Of a DNA stretch of 64,000 nt, positions 36,538 through 46,022 are shown piece by piece. Source of the DNA: an uncultured Bacteroidales bacterium (GTDB lineage: Bacteria; Bacteroidota; Bacteroidia; Bacteroidales; Muribaculaceae); NCBI GenBank assembly GCA_949285735.1, contig CASEAQ010000017.1, positions 1 to 64,000 on the forward strand, given 5' to 3'. The translations under genes and the position numbers were made by a program. The notes under the pieces are model-generated. The model saw only the letters and a list, made by a program, of their open reading frames with translations. It was not told the DNA's origin and did no database searches. How positions within the stretch are numbered: position 1 is the first letter of the stretch; each line of letters starts with the position of its first letter.

Positions 36538-37661
36538 ATAATGTATCTTCGATAACCGACTGCTATGGTTGCGGTGTGTGCGCAATTGCATGCAGTAAAA
36601 ACATTATAAAAATAAATCTGAATAAGAATGGTTTTTACGAGCCTAAGATAATTGACGCAGATAAATGTGTGAATTGTAAATTGTGTGTGAACGTTTGCGC
36701 GTATGTTCATGATGACATATCACAAAATAACGCTGTACATAAAAGTTTTGCAGGGTGGAGTAAAAACGATGATGTGAGATTTGAATGTTCTTCGGGAGGA
36801 GTTGGCTATGAAATAGGAAGGACCTTGATAAAAGCAGGGTATGAAGTATGTGGAGTCAGATATAATTGTGAATTAGATAGGGCAGAGCATTATATAGCAA
36901 CAACGTTGGATGAGTTAAAAGCATCTGTTGGCAGCAAATATATTCAAAGTTACACGGTTGACGGTTTTAAATCGATAGACAGGAAGAAAAAATATCTTGT
37001 CACAGGGACCCCATGCCAAATAGACTCATTTCGCAGATACATACAAAAATTTAAGATTGAAGATAATTTTATATTATTGGATTTCTTCTGTCATGGAGTG
37101 CCTTCAATGTTGTTGTGGAGAAAATATATTGCAAGAGTTGAAAGAAGCGCAGGTAAATCGATATATGTGTCTTGGCGTAATAAACTTACTGGATGGCACG
37201 ATTCGTGGGTTATGACAGTAAAAGGGCGCAAACGCTCGCATGAATCTGATTGTGTTTATAGCTCACATTTCACCAAGGGTGATGTTTTTTATAGTTTGTT
37301 TTTGAATAACTCATGTTTAGGAAAAGCGTGTTACGAAAAATGTAAATACAAATACAATAATTCGTCAGCCGATATACGCATCGGCGATATGTGGGGGCAG
37401 ACGTATAAGGATAATCAAAAAGGTGTGAGCGCAATTGTTGTTTTTACGCAGAAAGGCTTGGATTGCTTGGAACAATGCGATTTAGGGTTGGAGGAATTTG
37501 CATTTGAAACAGTTGCAGAAGGGCAAATGGTTAAGCCTCCTAAAAGACCACTATGTTACAAGTGGTGCAAACAGGCTTTGAAGATGCCAATTGAGCTTGG
37601 TATTGTATTGTTCATATCCAAAGTTATAAATTTTTGTGGACGTAAAATTTTGGGCAAATGA
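36534..37661 (+). CDS. F420-hydrogenase/dehydrogenase beta-like iron-sulfur protein
   Basis: The 375-residue protein has two 4Fe-4S motifs at the N-terminus (CYGCGVCAIAC with a fourth Cys, and CVNCKLCVNVC) followed by the F420H2 dehydrogenase beta-subunit domain (FAGWSKNDDVRFECSSGGVG, VTGTPCQIDSFRRY, DFFCHGVPS). In Bacteroidales glycan loci this family almost always pairs with a polysaccharide pyruvyl-transferase gene, as here with a 4-bp overlap. The chemistry is not established; F420 itself is not expected in this lineage. Confidence 0.9.
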   Translation: MNNVSSITDCYGCGVCAIACSKNIIKINLNKNGFYEPKIIDADKCVNCKLCVNVCAYVHDDISQNNAVHKSFAGWSKNDDVRFECSSGGVGYEIGRTLIKAGYEVCGVRYNCELDRAEHYIATTLDELKASVGSKYIQSYTVDGFKSIDRKKKYLVTGTPCQIDSFRRYIQKFKIEDNFILLDFFCHGVPSMLLWRKYIARVERSAGKSIYVSWRNKLTGWHDSWVMTVKGRKRSHESDCVYSSHFTKGDVFYSLFLNNSCLGKACYEKCKYKYNNSSADIRIGDMWGQTYKDNQKGVSAIVVFTQKGLDCLEQCDLGLEEFAFETVAEGQMVKPPKRPLCYKWCKQALKMPIELGIVLFISKVINFCGRKILGK

Positions 37662-38776
37662 GGAAGAACTTTAAAATAGGAATAATTACCATGCACAAAG
37701 TGCTGAATTATGGCTCGGCACTACAGGCTTATGCCTTGCAAAAGATTGTTTCAGATGCGGGATATGAAGTGGAATTGATTGATTATATATTCCCAAATAA
37801 GAAAGGAAAGAAATCAATTGTTTCAATCATTAAAAAGATTTTTTTATACATTCTTTTTGGCGTGTCAACTGGAAAGAAGCAAAAAAAATTCAATCATTTC
37901 TATGATGAATTTTATTGTTGTTCTAAGCAGGTGTATTATTCACCTCAGGATTTGGCAAAATGTCCTCCGATATATGATGTATATATAACGGGAAGTGACC
38001 AAGTGTGGAATCCAATTCACATAAAGAATGACAATAGTTTTTTATTGGATTTCGTTCCTGATGTTGCTGCAAAAATTTCATACGCATCAAGTTTCTCAAC
38101 AAAGGATATAGACGATACCTTGTTGCCAAGATATGCCAAATATTTATCAAGATACAAATGTCTGTCAGTCAGGGAACAATCGGGGGCAGATTTGGTTTGC
38201 AAAATCATCTCCAAGAGGGCTGATATTGTGTGTGACCCAACATTGTTGTTGAACAAAGAGAATTGGAAAACTCTGATTTCAAAACAGAAACCATTAATAA
38301 AGAAACCGTACATACTGGCATACATACTTAGATATGCCTATGACCCATATCCTGAAATAAACAAGATTCTAAGTGACATCCAGCGACTTTTTAGCGGAAT
38401 GCATATAGTTTTTCTTGATTGGTCGTTTGTAAATTCATTTAGGAAAGGGGCGTCTGTGATGAAAAATGCTGGACCAGTGGATTTTATAAATTTAGTATCA
38501 AATGCATCATTTATCGTTACTACTTCTTTTCATGGCACTGCATTCGCGATAAATTTAGAAATACCTTTTTATTCGGTTGTTTCTAAATACAATAAAGATA
38601 CGCGCATGACAGATCTGCTTGATGTTGTTGGCGCACAGGATAGGGCAATATGTTATGATGATAAAAATATAGACTATAATACTTCGATGGATTTTGGCAT
38701 GATAAGAGAACGACTTGCCCAGTTTAGGAATAACTCAAAATCGTATTTACTGTCATCTATCCAAAAGTGCTGCTAA
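37658..38776 (+). CDS. polysaccharide pyruvyl transferase family protein
   Basis: The 372-residue protein has the WcaK/CsaB/AmsJ fold: N-terminal KIGIITMHKVLNYGSALQAYAL, the VYITGSDQVWNP segment and FIVTTSFHGTAFAINL near residue 285. The family adds ketal-linked pyruvate from phosphoenolpyruvate to sugars, giving negative charge to the glycan. Its start overlaps the iron-sulfur gene (ATGA), supporting functional coupling. Confidence 0.9.
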   Translation: MRKNFKIGIITMHKVLNYGSALQAYALQKIVSDAGYEVELIDYIFPNKKGKKSIVSIIKKIFLYILFGVSTGKKQKKFNHFYDEFYCCSKQVYYSPQDLAKCPPIYDVYITGSDQVWNPIHIKNDNSFLLDFVPDVAAKISYASSFSTKDIDDTLLPRYAKYLSRYKCLSVREQSGADLVCKIISKRADIVCDPTLLLNKENWKTLISKQKPLIKKPYILAYILRYAYDPYPEINKILSDIQRLFSGMHIVFLDWSFVNSFRKGASVMKNAGPVDFINLVSNASFIVTTSFHGTAFAINLEIPFYSVVSKYNKDTRMTDLLDVVGAQDRAICYDDKNIDYNTSMDFGMIRERLAQFRNNSKSYLLSSIQKCC

Positions 38777-38808
38777 ATTTTGGATATAGGCATTTATAAC
38801 GCCCCTTT

Positions 38809-39939
38809 ATGATATTAAGTTGCATTATATATTCGTTCTTTGGCTTGATAATGTATTTTGGGGGCACTCAAAGTGCGCATAATTATACATTGTTAGGTAA
38901 GAAAACACCTTTTTTGACTGTTAGTAATGTTCTGATAATATTATTTTTTACGGTTATAAGCGGTCTTAGATACAACGTAGGCGTTGACTATGCAACCTAT
39001 TATAAAATATTCACGTATTTACAAAATGGCTTTGTTTACAGGGAAGATATAGAGCCGTTATTTACTTATATATCACAATTGTGGGTAAATATTGGTGCTG
39101 GACATTTTGTGTACTTTGCATTTTGGGCATTCTTGCAGGTGTTTTTTGTGTATTACGGATTAAAAAATCACCAATATTTATACCCGTTCATTGGATTGTT
39201 GATATTCCTTGGACCTTACTACCTGTCGTGGATGAATGGGATAAGGCAATCAATAGTAGCCTGCGTTTTTGTGTGGGCGTGCAAATTTATTATAAACAAA
39301 GAGTTCATAAAATATTGTGCGGTAATTATTATTTGCTCGTTCATGCATAAATCGGCGATAATTTTATTGCCAGTATATTTTTTGCCAAATATAAATTATT
39401 TTAAAAATAAGTTTGTTTGGATTGCAGTCCTGATAGCTTGTACCGTAGTAGGACAATCGGGAATTGTTCAAGATTATATGAACTTTGCGGGGAATTATCT
39501 TGCACTTATCGGGTATGATAGCTATTCACAAGGTTTTGATAACATTATGGATAAAACTGTAGATAGGGCTTTCGGTCCGAGGCGAATACTGGTGCTGCTG
39601 CTTGACATTCTTATAATATGGTTCTCCGCTGAAATGAAAACACGATTTAATAGTAAATTTTTCTTGTTTTCATTCAATATGTTTGTTCTATATGCTTGTC
39701 TAACTGGGTTGTTGTCTAATGTTAATTTCCTTTTTACGAGACCGTTGTTGTATGTCGCTCCATTTTCTTTGATTTGTTCGGCTTTTCTTTTGGTCTATTT
39801 GAAAGAGCGTTACGGCGTTCTTGGCAGAAACCCGATATTTATTGTAACACTGATAATTTCTTGCCTATATACGTTTGCTGCAGTAGCGTCTGTGGCAGAT
39901 GATCCAAATTCTTCAACATTGTTCAGATTTTCATTTTAA
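38809..39939 (+). CDS. EpsG-family polysaccharide polymerase (Wzy-like)
   Basis: The 376-residue membrane protein has about 9-10 predicted helices. Family features are SGLRYNVGVDYATYYKIF early on and the YLSWMNGIRQSIVACVFVW segment with an Arg-Gln pair. As the only such protein here it is the candidate polymerase that joins repeat units in the periplasm. The following glycosyltransferase gene begins 13 bp after its stop. Confidence 0.88.
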   Translation: MILSCIIYSFFGLIMYFGGTQSAHNYTLLGKKTPFLTVSNVLIILFFTVISGLRYNVGVDYATYYKIFTYLQNGFVYREDIEPLFTYISQLWVNIGAGHFVYFAFWAFLQVFFVYYGLKNHQYLYPFIGLLIFLGPYYLSWMNGIRQSIVACVFVWACKFIINKEFIKYCAVIIICSFMHKSAIILLPVYFLPNINYFKNKFVWIAVLIACTVVGQSGIVQDYMNFAGNYLALIGYDSYSQGFDNIMDKTVDRAFGPRRILVLLLDILIIWFSAEMKTRFNSKFFLFSFNMFVLYACLTGLLSNVNFLFTRPLLYVAPFSLICSAFLLVYLKERYGVLGRNPIFIVTLIISCLYTFAAVASVADDPNSSTLFRFSF

Positions 39940-39952
39940 TTTCAATATACTT

Positions 39953-40981
39953 ATGGGTAATCCTAAGATAAGTGTCATTGTGCCTGTTTATAAGGTAGAG
40001 AATTATATTGACAGGTGCATTGACTCAATTGTAAATCAAACTTTTGAAGATATTGAGATAATTCTTGTGGACGATAAGTCGCCAGATGGTTCTCCTCAGA
40101 AGTGTGATGAATGGGCAAAAAGAGATAGCAGAATAAAAGTAATCCATAAATCAACAAATGAGGGCTTAGGCTTTGCTCGGAATACGGGTTTGCAGAATGC
40201 TACAGGAGAATATGTTACTTTTATTGATTCAGACGATTGGATTGATTTGAACATGTATGCCGACTTGTATGCTCTATGCCTGCAGCACAATGCAGATATT
40301 GTATATTCAGGACTTAAACGCATTGATGATAGCGGCAATATATCTTTTTTGCCCCACCCCAAAGAGCAAAGTATTTATCAAGGCAGCGATGTACAGACGG
40401 TTCTATTGCCCAATATAATAGCGTCGGAGCCTCATATAAAAGAAGATAGGTTGATTCAAGTGTCTGTTGATACTTGTCTATTTAGGAAAAGCATTATCGA
40501 TTCTTGGAATATCAGATTTCATTCCGAACGTGAAATAATATCGGAGGACTTGTTTTTCCATATTGATTATTTGCCTCATGTGTGTTCAGCCATTGTATCG
40601 CCGAAGCTCTACTATTTTTATTATTACAATGAGCAATCGTTGTCGTCAGTGGTGCGAACCGATAGGTTTGAGAAATATAAAGTGTTGCATGCCGAGTTGA
40701 CAAAGAAAAGCACTTCGGCTCAAATGCAACAACGCATTGACCGAATTTTGATTGGCTATACGCGGTCGTATTTAAAGAGGATAATAGATTATCCAATTCC
40801 GAATAAAAGCAAGTTTCAAATGTTTTCAACAATATGTAACGATTCTATTTGGGATTCGGTATCAGCTCGGTATCCTGTAAATGATATGTTTTTTATACAC
40901 AAACTTGTGTATAGGTTGATTTCAAAGAAAAGAAGTCGCGTGCTGTTTATTTTATTAAATATTTTATGTAAACTGCGATGA
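39953..40981 (+). CDS. family 2 glycosyltransferase
   Basis: From ATG 39953 the enzyme has 342 residues. The GT-A domain shows [28 protein letters not shown] and the metal-binding DSDDW (about 90-94). It should add one sugar to a lipid-linked intermediate at the inner face of the membrane; donor and acceptor cannot be read from sequence. An in-frame ATG at 39899 lies inside the polymerase gene and would precede the conserved start of the domain. It overlaps the acetyltransferase gene by 4 bp. Confidence 0.93.
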   Translation: MGNPKISVIVPVYKVENYIDRCIDSIVNQTFEDIEIILVDDKSPDGSPQKCDEWAKRDSRIKVIHKSTNEGLGFARNTGLQNATGEYVTFIDSDDWIDLNMYADLYALCLQHNADIVYSGLKRIDDSGNISFLPHPKEQSIYQGSDVQTVLLPNIIASEPHIKEDRLIQVSVDTCLFRKSIIDSWNIRFHSEREIISEDLFFHIDYLPHVCSAIVSPKLYYFYYYNEQSLSSVVRTDRFEKYKVLHAELTKKSTSAQMQQRIDRILIGYTRSYLKRIIDYPIPNKSKFQMFSTICNDSIWDSVSARYPVNDMFFIHKLVYRLISKKRSRVLFILLNILCKLR

Positions 40982-41550
40982 TTAAGAATCGAACTGATTT
41001 GCGTTATTATCTTGCAGAAGATCTTAAACGCTTTGATAATAGAGTTCCTAATTTAAAAGATTACATTATCAAGAATGAAAGTTACTATATCTATCACTAT
41101 ATACGCAGGTTGCGATTTGTAGAGTATTACAAGAATCAATCAGGTGCATTGTCAAAATTATTGTATTTCTACAATTTCTTTATATACAAGAGGTTGTGTT
41201 TTAAACTGAAAATAGACATAAAGCCTGGCAATTGCGGACCGGGTTTGAGAATAATGCATTTGGGTGCGTTGGTTCGCATAAAATCAAATTGTACAGCAGG
41301 CAAAAATTTAACTTTACAGCCTGGAGTGGTAATAGGCAATAAGCATTTGTATGGTAGTGAGAATGAGCATGTGACGATAGGTGACAATTGCTATATTGGA
41401 TTAGGTGCTAAGATTTTTGGAGAAGTTACGATTGGGAATAATGTGATAATTGGTGCTAATGCTGTGGTAACGAAAGATATTCCCGATAATGCGGTTGTTG
41501 GCGGAATCCCAGCCCGCATAATTAAGATAAATGATATATCATCGAAGTAA
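40978..41550 (+). CDS. left-handed beta-helix O-acetyltransferase (serine acetyltransferase-like)
   Basis: The 190-residue protein has a helical N-terminus (1-75) and hexapeptide repeats (about 80-180) ending in the family signature [21 protein letters not shown]. The segment [14 protein letters not shown] resembles serine acetyltransferases, but its place in a glycan operon favours sugar O-acetylation. The ATG overlaps the preceding stop. The 24-bp gap to the next gene keeps it in the operon. Confidence 0.88.
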   Translation: MIKNRTDLRYYLAEDLKRFDNRVPNLKDYIIKNESYYIYHYIRRLRFVEYYKNQSGALSKLLYFYNFFIYKRLCFKLKIDIKPGNCGPGLRIMHLGALVRIKSNCTAGKNLTLQPGVVIGNKHLYGSENEHVTIGDNCYIGLGAKIFGEVTIGNNVIIGANAVVTKDIPDNAVVGGIPARIIKINDISSK

Positions 41551-41574
41551 ATCCCTTAATTAAAATAATGTACA

Positions 41575-42621
41575 ATGTGGCGGCATAAGGTTTTAGTCGT
41601 TGCGACATCTAAACATACAAGGGGCGGCATAACTTCGGTTGTGAAAGCCCATGAGAAAGGTGAACAATGGGTGTCGTTTGGTTGTAAGTGGATTGAGACG
41701 AGTATTGACAAAACTAACTTGATTAAGATTTGGTATCTGGTTAAAGGTTTGGCTCAATATTGTTTTTATTTGCCAAGATGTCGTATAGTTCATATTCATT
41801 TGAGTGAACCTGTATCGGCATTGCGAAAAGTGTTATTTTTCATTTTGGCAAAACTGTTTAGAAAGAAAACGATTATTCATTTCCATTCATTTTCTTCAGA
41901 AACGACAGTAAATGGAAAACATTCAGGAGTATATAAATATTTGTTTTCTAATGCCGATTGTGTGATAGTGCTGTCTGATTCATGGAAAAAGATTGTAAAT
42001 GAAAAATTTAACCTTGGAAATAGAGTGAGGGTGATTTATAATCCATGTATTGCAAATGTGTCTGCAAAGATATATTCAAAGAAAAAACAAATATTATATG
42101 CAGGAACTCTAAATCAAAGGAAAGGATATGCCGATTTGATTAAAGCGTTTGCCCTAATAGCCAAGTCTTATCCGACATGGAAAGTTGTTTTCGCAGGAAA
42201 TGGAGAAATAGACAAAGCCACGGAAATTTCTGAGCGGTTAAATGTTTCTAATCAGATCGAGTTTTTGGGTTGGATAAATGGTGACGACAAAGACAGAGTG
42301 TTTAAAGAATCGACAATTTTCTGTCTCCCGAGTTATGCGGAAGGTTTTCCTATGGCTGTTCTTGATGCGTGGGCATACGGGTTGCCTGTAATTACAACTC
42401 CTGTTGGTGGAATACCTGATATTGCAATCAATGGTGAAAATGTATTGCTGTTTGATGCTGGGGATATTGAGATGTTGTCAAAACAAATATCTCGACTGAT
42501 TGATGACGAAGAATTGATGAATAGCATCGTTCTTGAATCGAAACGTTTGTCAGATACCACATTCAATATTAAGACAATAAATGCTGAAATTGGAGATGTG
42601 TATAAGGAATTAGAAGATTGA
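41575..42621 (+). CDS. family 4 glycosyltransferase
   Basis: The 348-residue GT-B enzyme shows the nucleotide-sugar-binding C-terminal half: ILYAGTLNQRKGYADLIKAF, VFAGNGE and LPSYAEGFPMAVLDAWAYG, with the usual second Glu of the EX7E motif replaced by Asp. GT4 enzymes are retaining glycosyltransferases. The N-terminal TRGGITSVVKAHE loop fits the acceptor side. It is the last of the strongly AT-rich genes. Confidence 0.92.
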   Translation: MWRHKVLVVATSKHTRGGITSVVKAHEKGEQWVSFGCKWIETSIDKTNLIKIWYLVKGLAQYCFYLPRCRIVHIHLSEPVSALRKVLFFILAKLFRKKTIIHFHSFSSETTVNGKHSGVYKYLFSNADCVIVLSDSWKKIVNEKFNLGNRVRVIYNPCIANVSAKIYSKKKQILYAGTLNQRKGYADLIKAFALIAKSYPTWKVVFAGNGEIDKATEISERLNVSNQIEFLGWINGDDKDRVFKESTIFCLPSYAEGFPMAVLDAWAYGLPVITTPVGGIPDIAINGENVLLFDAGDIEMLSKQISRLIDDEELMNSIVLESKRLSDTTFNIKTINAEIGDVYKELED

Positions 42622-42694
42622 CGCATTAAACCATCTTAGATCTCGATACCGATAAAAACATATAAAGACTAAATGGTTAAATAATAGTATTGTT

Positions 42695-43438
42695 ATGGAA
42701 ACGTATTTTGGAATAAGGTACGAGTTCGATCAGGAACTTGTACAGAAGCGTATTGCTCAATTTGTAGCTGACGGTAAGGTGGAATATGTTTGTGTGACTG
42801 ATGGGGTGATTGTGGATATGGTCAATCGCGATGATTCCTATCGCAAGGTCGTTGACGGGGCGGCTTTTTCTATTTGCGACAGCAGTTATGTTCCACTTTA
42901 TATAAAATGGATTTATGGTAGGCGATATGAACAATATTGCGGTAGCCAAATATTCAACGATATTGTCCGTTCCCGTCGGTATAGGATGTTTTTCATGGGA
43001 ACTTCTCAGGAAATTCTTGATGGTTTGAAACAAAGTATATCTAAATGGAATCCCGACGTTGCAGGAATGAGTTTTTACGAACTGCCATTCTGCACTGTTG
43101 ACGAATTTGATTACCCTGCTATTGCAAAACGCGTGGAGGAAGACGGTGCCGACATAATTTGGATTGCGCTTGGCGCACCGAAACAAGAGATATTTATGAG
43201 CCGCTTGAAACCATACTTGAAACGTGGTGTTATGATTGCGGTCGGTGCGGCATTCAAATTTTATAGTGGAGTCAACGTGAGTCGCGCTCCGAAATGGATG
43301 ATAGAGCATCACATGGAGTTTGTTTACCGCATTTTCAGCGAGCCGAAAAAGCAGTTGCGGCGTTGTTGGGGAATAATCACGTCGTTGCCGAGGTTGTTGT
43401 TTCAGGAGTGGAGGAGAAGCAGGAAAAAGCAAAGTTAA
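42695..43438 (+). CDS. WecG/TagA/CpsF-family glycosyltransferase
   Basis: The 247-residue protein has the family core IIWIALGAPKQEIFMSRLKP and AVGAAFKFYSGVNVSRAPKWM. Members transfer N-acetylmannosamine or a related sugar to a lipid-linked first sugar. In this locus no initiating polyprenyl-phosphate sugar transferase is present, so the priming enzyme must be encoded elsewhere. Base composition returns towards the chromosomal value. It ends the exopolysaccharide operon. Confidence 0.92.
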   Translation: METYFGIRYEFDQELVQKRIAQFVADGKVEYVCVTDGVIVDMVNRDDSYRKVVDGAAFSICDSSYVPLYIKWIYGRRYEQYCGSQIFNDIVRSRRYRMFFMGTSQEILDGLKQSISKWNPDVAGMSFYELPFCTVDEFDYPAIAKRVEEDGADIIWIALGAPKQEIFMSRLKPYLKRGVMIAVGAAFKFYSGVNVSRAPKWMIEHHMEFVYRIFSEPKKQLRRCWGIITSLPRLLFQEWRRSRKKQS

Positions 43439-43823
43439 TGCGGTAATGTTTTTATTGCGCTTTTGATGAAAGACGCAGGATAGGCTTAGGAAAAAAGGTA
43501 GTTGTTTTATGCGTGCTGCTTTGCAGTTGTCGCAAGGTGGGTTAGCCGTAATAAAACATGGTATGAATGGATAAAATGGGATGGGAAACATGGCTGAGGT
43601 GTAATAGCAGGTAGCCTTTGCGCTTTATTGATTAGAGGGGGATTGGGGCGGGGATTGTGGTTAAAAGTTGTGTGGGGAGGGGGTAGTTAGTGGTGGCTAT
43701 TTTGGGAGGGATTGGAGCGTTGCGATTTTTTAAATGATTATGTGTTGCTGGTGTGAGTTTTTTTTGCGAAATTTGCAAAGTATAATGCTGAATTTATTAT
43801 AACCTAATAATATATACAATATT
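43439..43823. other. intergenic stretch after the exopolysaccharide locus
   Basis: No gene seen. The first 30 bases can form only a weak hairpin (near 43439-43468). A G-rich stretch of short irregular repeats lies at 43620-43710. TTTG-like boxes near 43763 and 43772 may belong to the phosphofructokinase promoter, but no TAnnTTTG follows at the right distance. Confidence 0.3.
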
Positions 43824-45476
43824 ATGACAAAAAAGAGCGCATTACAGAAGGCTCGCGCTGCCTACCAGCCCAAGTTGCCCTCGGCACTTTGGGGCGCAGT
43901 GAAAGCCGTGGAAGGCGAGCCAACTCAGTCGGTAGCCGATCAGGAAGAAATCAAGGCATTGTTCCCCAACACCTACGGGCTGCCGGAATTGACCTTCGAG
44001 AAGGATCCGAAGCCAGCCAAGGCAACCACTCCGTTTAATGTTGGCGTAATCTTGTCGGGCGGACAGGCACCCGGCGGCCACAACGTGATTAGCGGCTTGT
44101 TTGACGGAATCAAGGCTATCAACAAGGATAGCCGCCTCTATGGCTTCTTGATGGGGCCCGGCGGTCTTGTTGACCATCAGTATATCGAGCTCACATCGAG
44201 CATCATCGACGAATATCGCAACACAGGCGGTTTCGACATCATCGGGTCGGGCCGTACCAAGCTCGAAGAGGTTGAGCAGTTTGAAAAGGGTCTTGAGATT
44301 TTGAAGGAGCTCAACATCAAGGCTTTGGTGATTATCGGTGGCGACGACTCCAACACTAATGCTTGCGTGCTTGCCGAGTATTACAAGGCTCACAACGCTG
44401 GCGTGCAGGTGATTGGTTGCCCGAAGACTATCGACGGTGACTTGAAGAACGATATGATTGAGACTTCGTTTGGCTTCGACACCGCAACCAAGGTTTACTC
44501 TGAGGTTATCGGCAACATACAGCGCGACTGCAACTCGGCTAAGAAGTATTGGCACTTCATCAAGTTGATGGGTCGCTCGGCTTCGCACATCGCACTCGAA
44601 TGCGCATTGCAGGTTCAGCCCAACTATTGCATCATCAGCGAAGAGGTTGAGGCTAAGAACCAGACGCTTGACGACATCGTGAGCGGCATTGCAGCTGTTG
44701 TGGCAAAGCGTGCCGAGAATGGCGACAACTTCGGTACTGTGCTTATCCCGGAGGGCCTTATCGAGTTCATCCCGGCAATGAAGGCTCTTATCGCCGAGCT
44801 TAACGACTTGCTTGCCCACACTCCCGACTTCGCAACTAAGAGCGAGGACGAACAGCGCAGCTTCGTGATTAGCAGCCTGAGCGCCGACAACGCCAAGATT
44901 TTCGAGAGCCTGCCAGTGGGTGTTGCCCGCCAGTTGACGCTCGACCGCGACCCGCACGGCAATGTTCAGGTGTCGCTCATCGAGACCGAGAAGTTGCTTA
45001 GCGAGATGGTTGGCAAGAAACTTGCCGAAATGAAGGCTGCCAAGAAGTATGTTGGTAAGTTTGCTGCACAACACCACTTCTTCGGCTACGAGGGCCGTTG
45101 CGCCGACCCGTCGAACTTCGACGCCGACTATTGCTATGCACTCGGTTACAACGCAGCTCAGCTCATCAACTGCGGTGCAACGGGCTATATGTCGTCGGTT
45201 CGCAACTTGACCAAGCCGTCGGTTCAATGGGTTGCTGGTGGCATACCTATCACTATGATGATGAACATGGAACGTCGCAACGGCAAGATGAAGCCTGTAA
45301 TCCAAAAGGCTCTTGTTGACCTCAATGGCAAGCCGTTCCAGAAGTTTGTCGAGCAACGCGACGAATGGGCTTTGAACACTTGCTACATGTACCCGGGTCC
45401 AATCCAATACTTCGGTCCTGCCGAGGTGTGCGACCAACCGTCACGCACTCTCTACTACGAACAGGGCGGAAAGTAA
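43824..45476 (+). CDS. pfp: diphosphate--fructose-6-phosphate 1-phosphotransferase
   Basis: The 550-residue enzyme belongs to the long PPi-dependent phosphofructokinase group: it interconverts fructose 6-phosphate and fructose 1,6-bisphosphate using pyrophosphate. GGDDSNTNA (Asp in place of the Gly of ATP enzymes), PKTIDGDL and [11 protein letters not shown] mark PPi specificity and the sugar site. Length fits the beta-subunit-like clade. It is common in Bacteroidales glycolysis and freely reversible. It stands alone. Confidence 0.95.
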   Translation: MTKKSALQKARAAYQPKLPSALWGAVKAVEGEPTQSVADQEEIKALFPNTYGLPELTFEKDPKPAKATTPFNVGVILSGGQAPGGHNVISGLFDGIKAINKDSRLYGFLMGPGGLVDHQYIELTSSIIDEYRNTGGFDIIGSGRTKLEEVEQFEKGLEILKELNIKALVIIGGDDSNTNACVLAEYYKAHNAGVQVIGCPKTIDGDLKNDMIETSFGFDTATKVYSEVIGNIQRDCNSAKKYWHFIKLMGRSASHIALECALQVQPNYCIISEEVEAKNQTLDDIVSGIAAVVAKRAENGDNFGTVLIPEGLIEFIPAMKALIAELNDLLAHTPDFATKSEDEQRSFVISSLSADNAKIFESLPVGVARQLTLDRDPHGNVQVSLIETEKLLSEMVGKKLAEMKAAKKYVGKFAAQHHFFGYEGRCADPSNFDADYCYALGYNAAQLINCGATGYMSSVRNLTKPSVQWVAGGIPITMMMNMERRNGKMKPVIQKALVDLNGKPFQKFVEQRDEWALNTCYMYPGPIQYFGPAEVCDQPSRTLYYEQGGK

Positions 45477-45599
45477 GAATCGCTTACCGATTGCGCGCCG
45501 TTGCCGCCGCCTCACTTGATTGCGAGAACGTGCCGGCTTGCGGAGCGTGACTAAGAAACTGTTTTTAATTTTTACAGAAAAAATTTTAATGTAAGTTCT

Positions 45600-45721
45600 T
45601 TGTTCATGTTTTGGGAGTCTTTTCTGACGCTTTCGCTTATTTTTTTCAACGTTTAGCTCGCTAAACTTATTCAAAAAATAATCAAAATCGCCTCGGAAAT
45701 CCATCTCAAACCATTGAACAA
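45600..45721. repeat. 122-bp direct repeat, copy A
   Basis: This AT-rich unit recurs 216 bp further on with few differences. It spans TTGTTCATG ... CCATTGAACAA. The minus strand of both copies can be read as FEMDFRGDFDYFLNKFSE..., but the two copies sit in one frame without gene-like surroundings, so I treat them as repeat DNA. Confidence 0.75.
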
Positions 45722-45815
45722 AAAATTCAAAACAGTTTCCAAGGATATTTCTAAATCTCAGCTTGCAGAAGCCGTGCTGACAACCCACGTTGTGTGGAGT
45801 TGCGGTGCGGCTTTT

Positions 45816-45937
45816 TTGTTCATGTTTGAGAGCCTTTTCTGACGCTTTTCGCTTATTTTTTTCAACGTTTGGCTCGCTAAACTTATTCAAAAAATAATCA
45901 AAATCGCCTCGGAAATCCATCTCAAACCATTGAACAA
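45816..45937. repeat. 122-bp direct repeat, copy B
   Basis: Second copy of the same unit. Differences include one extra T in CGCTTTTCGC and A/G at the centre of GTTTGGCTCGC. It ends 46 bp before the rsgA promoter. Together with copy A it fills most of the 546-bp gap between the phosphofructokinase and rsgA genes. Confidence 0.75.
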
Positions 45938-45982
45938 GAAAGTTCTGAACCATTCACTGCGTAACGATTCATAATTGATAGA

Positions 45983-46014
45983 TTTGCCACATTTGCAGAT
46001 TATTTATACATTTG
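45983..46014 (+). promoter_or_regulatory. promoter of rsgA
   Basis: TTTG (45983-45986), 20 bp, TACATTTG (46007-46014): a perfect match. The predicted transcription start is about 46018-46021, only a few bases before the ATG at 46023. Confidence 0.8.
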
Positions 46015-46022
46015 TCAGTATT

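Noticed and set aside
43842-45437. 531-codon leftward open frame across the phosphofructokinase gene
   Set aside because: Antisense to a fully conserved enzyme; no recognisable domain or start signal.
45441-45953. 170-residue leftward protein across the 122-bp repeats
   Set aside because: It is a read-through of two repeat copies and overlaps the end of the phosphofructokinase gene; no independent gene evidence.
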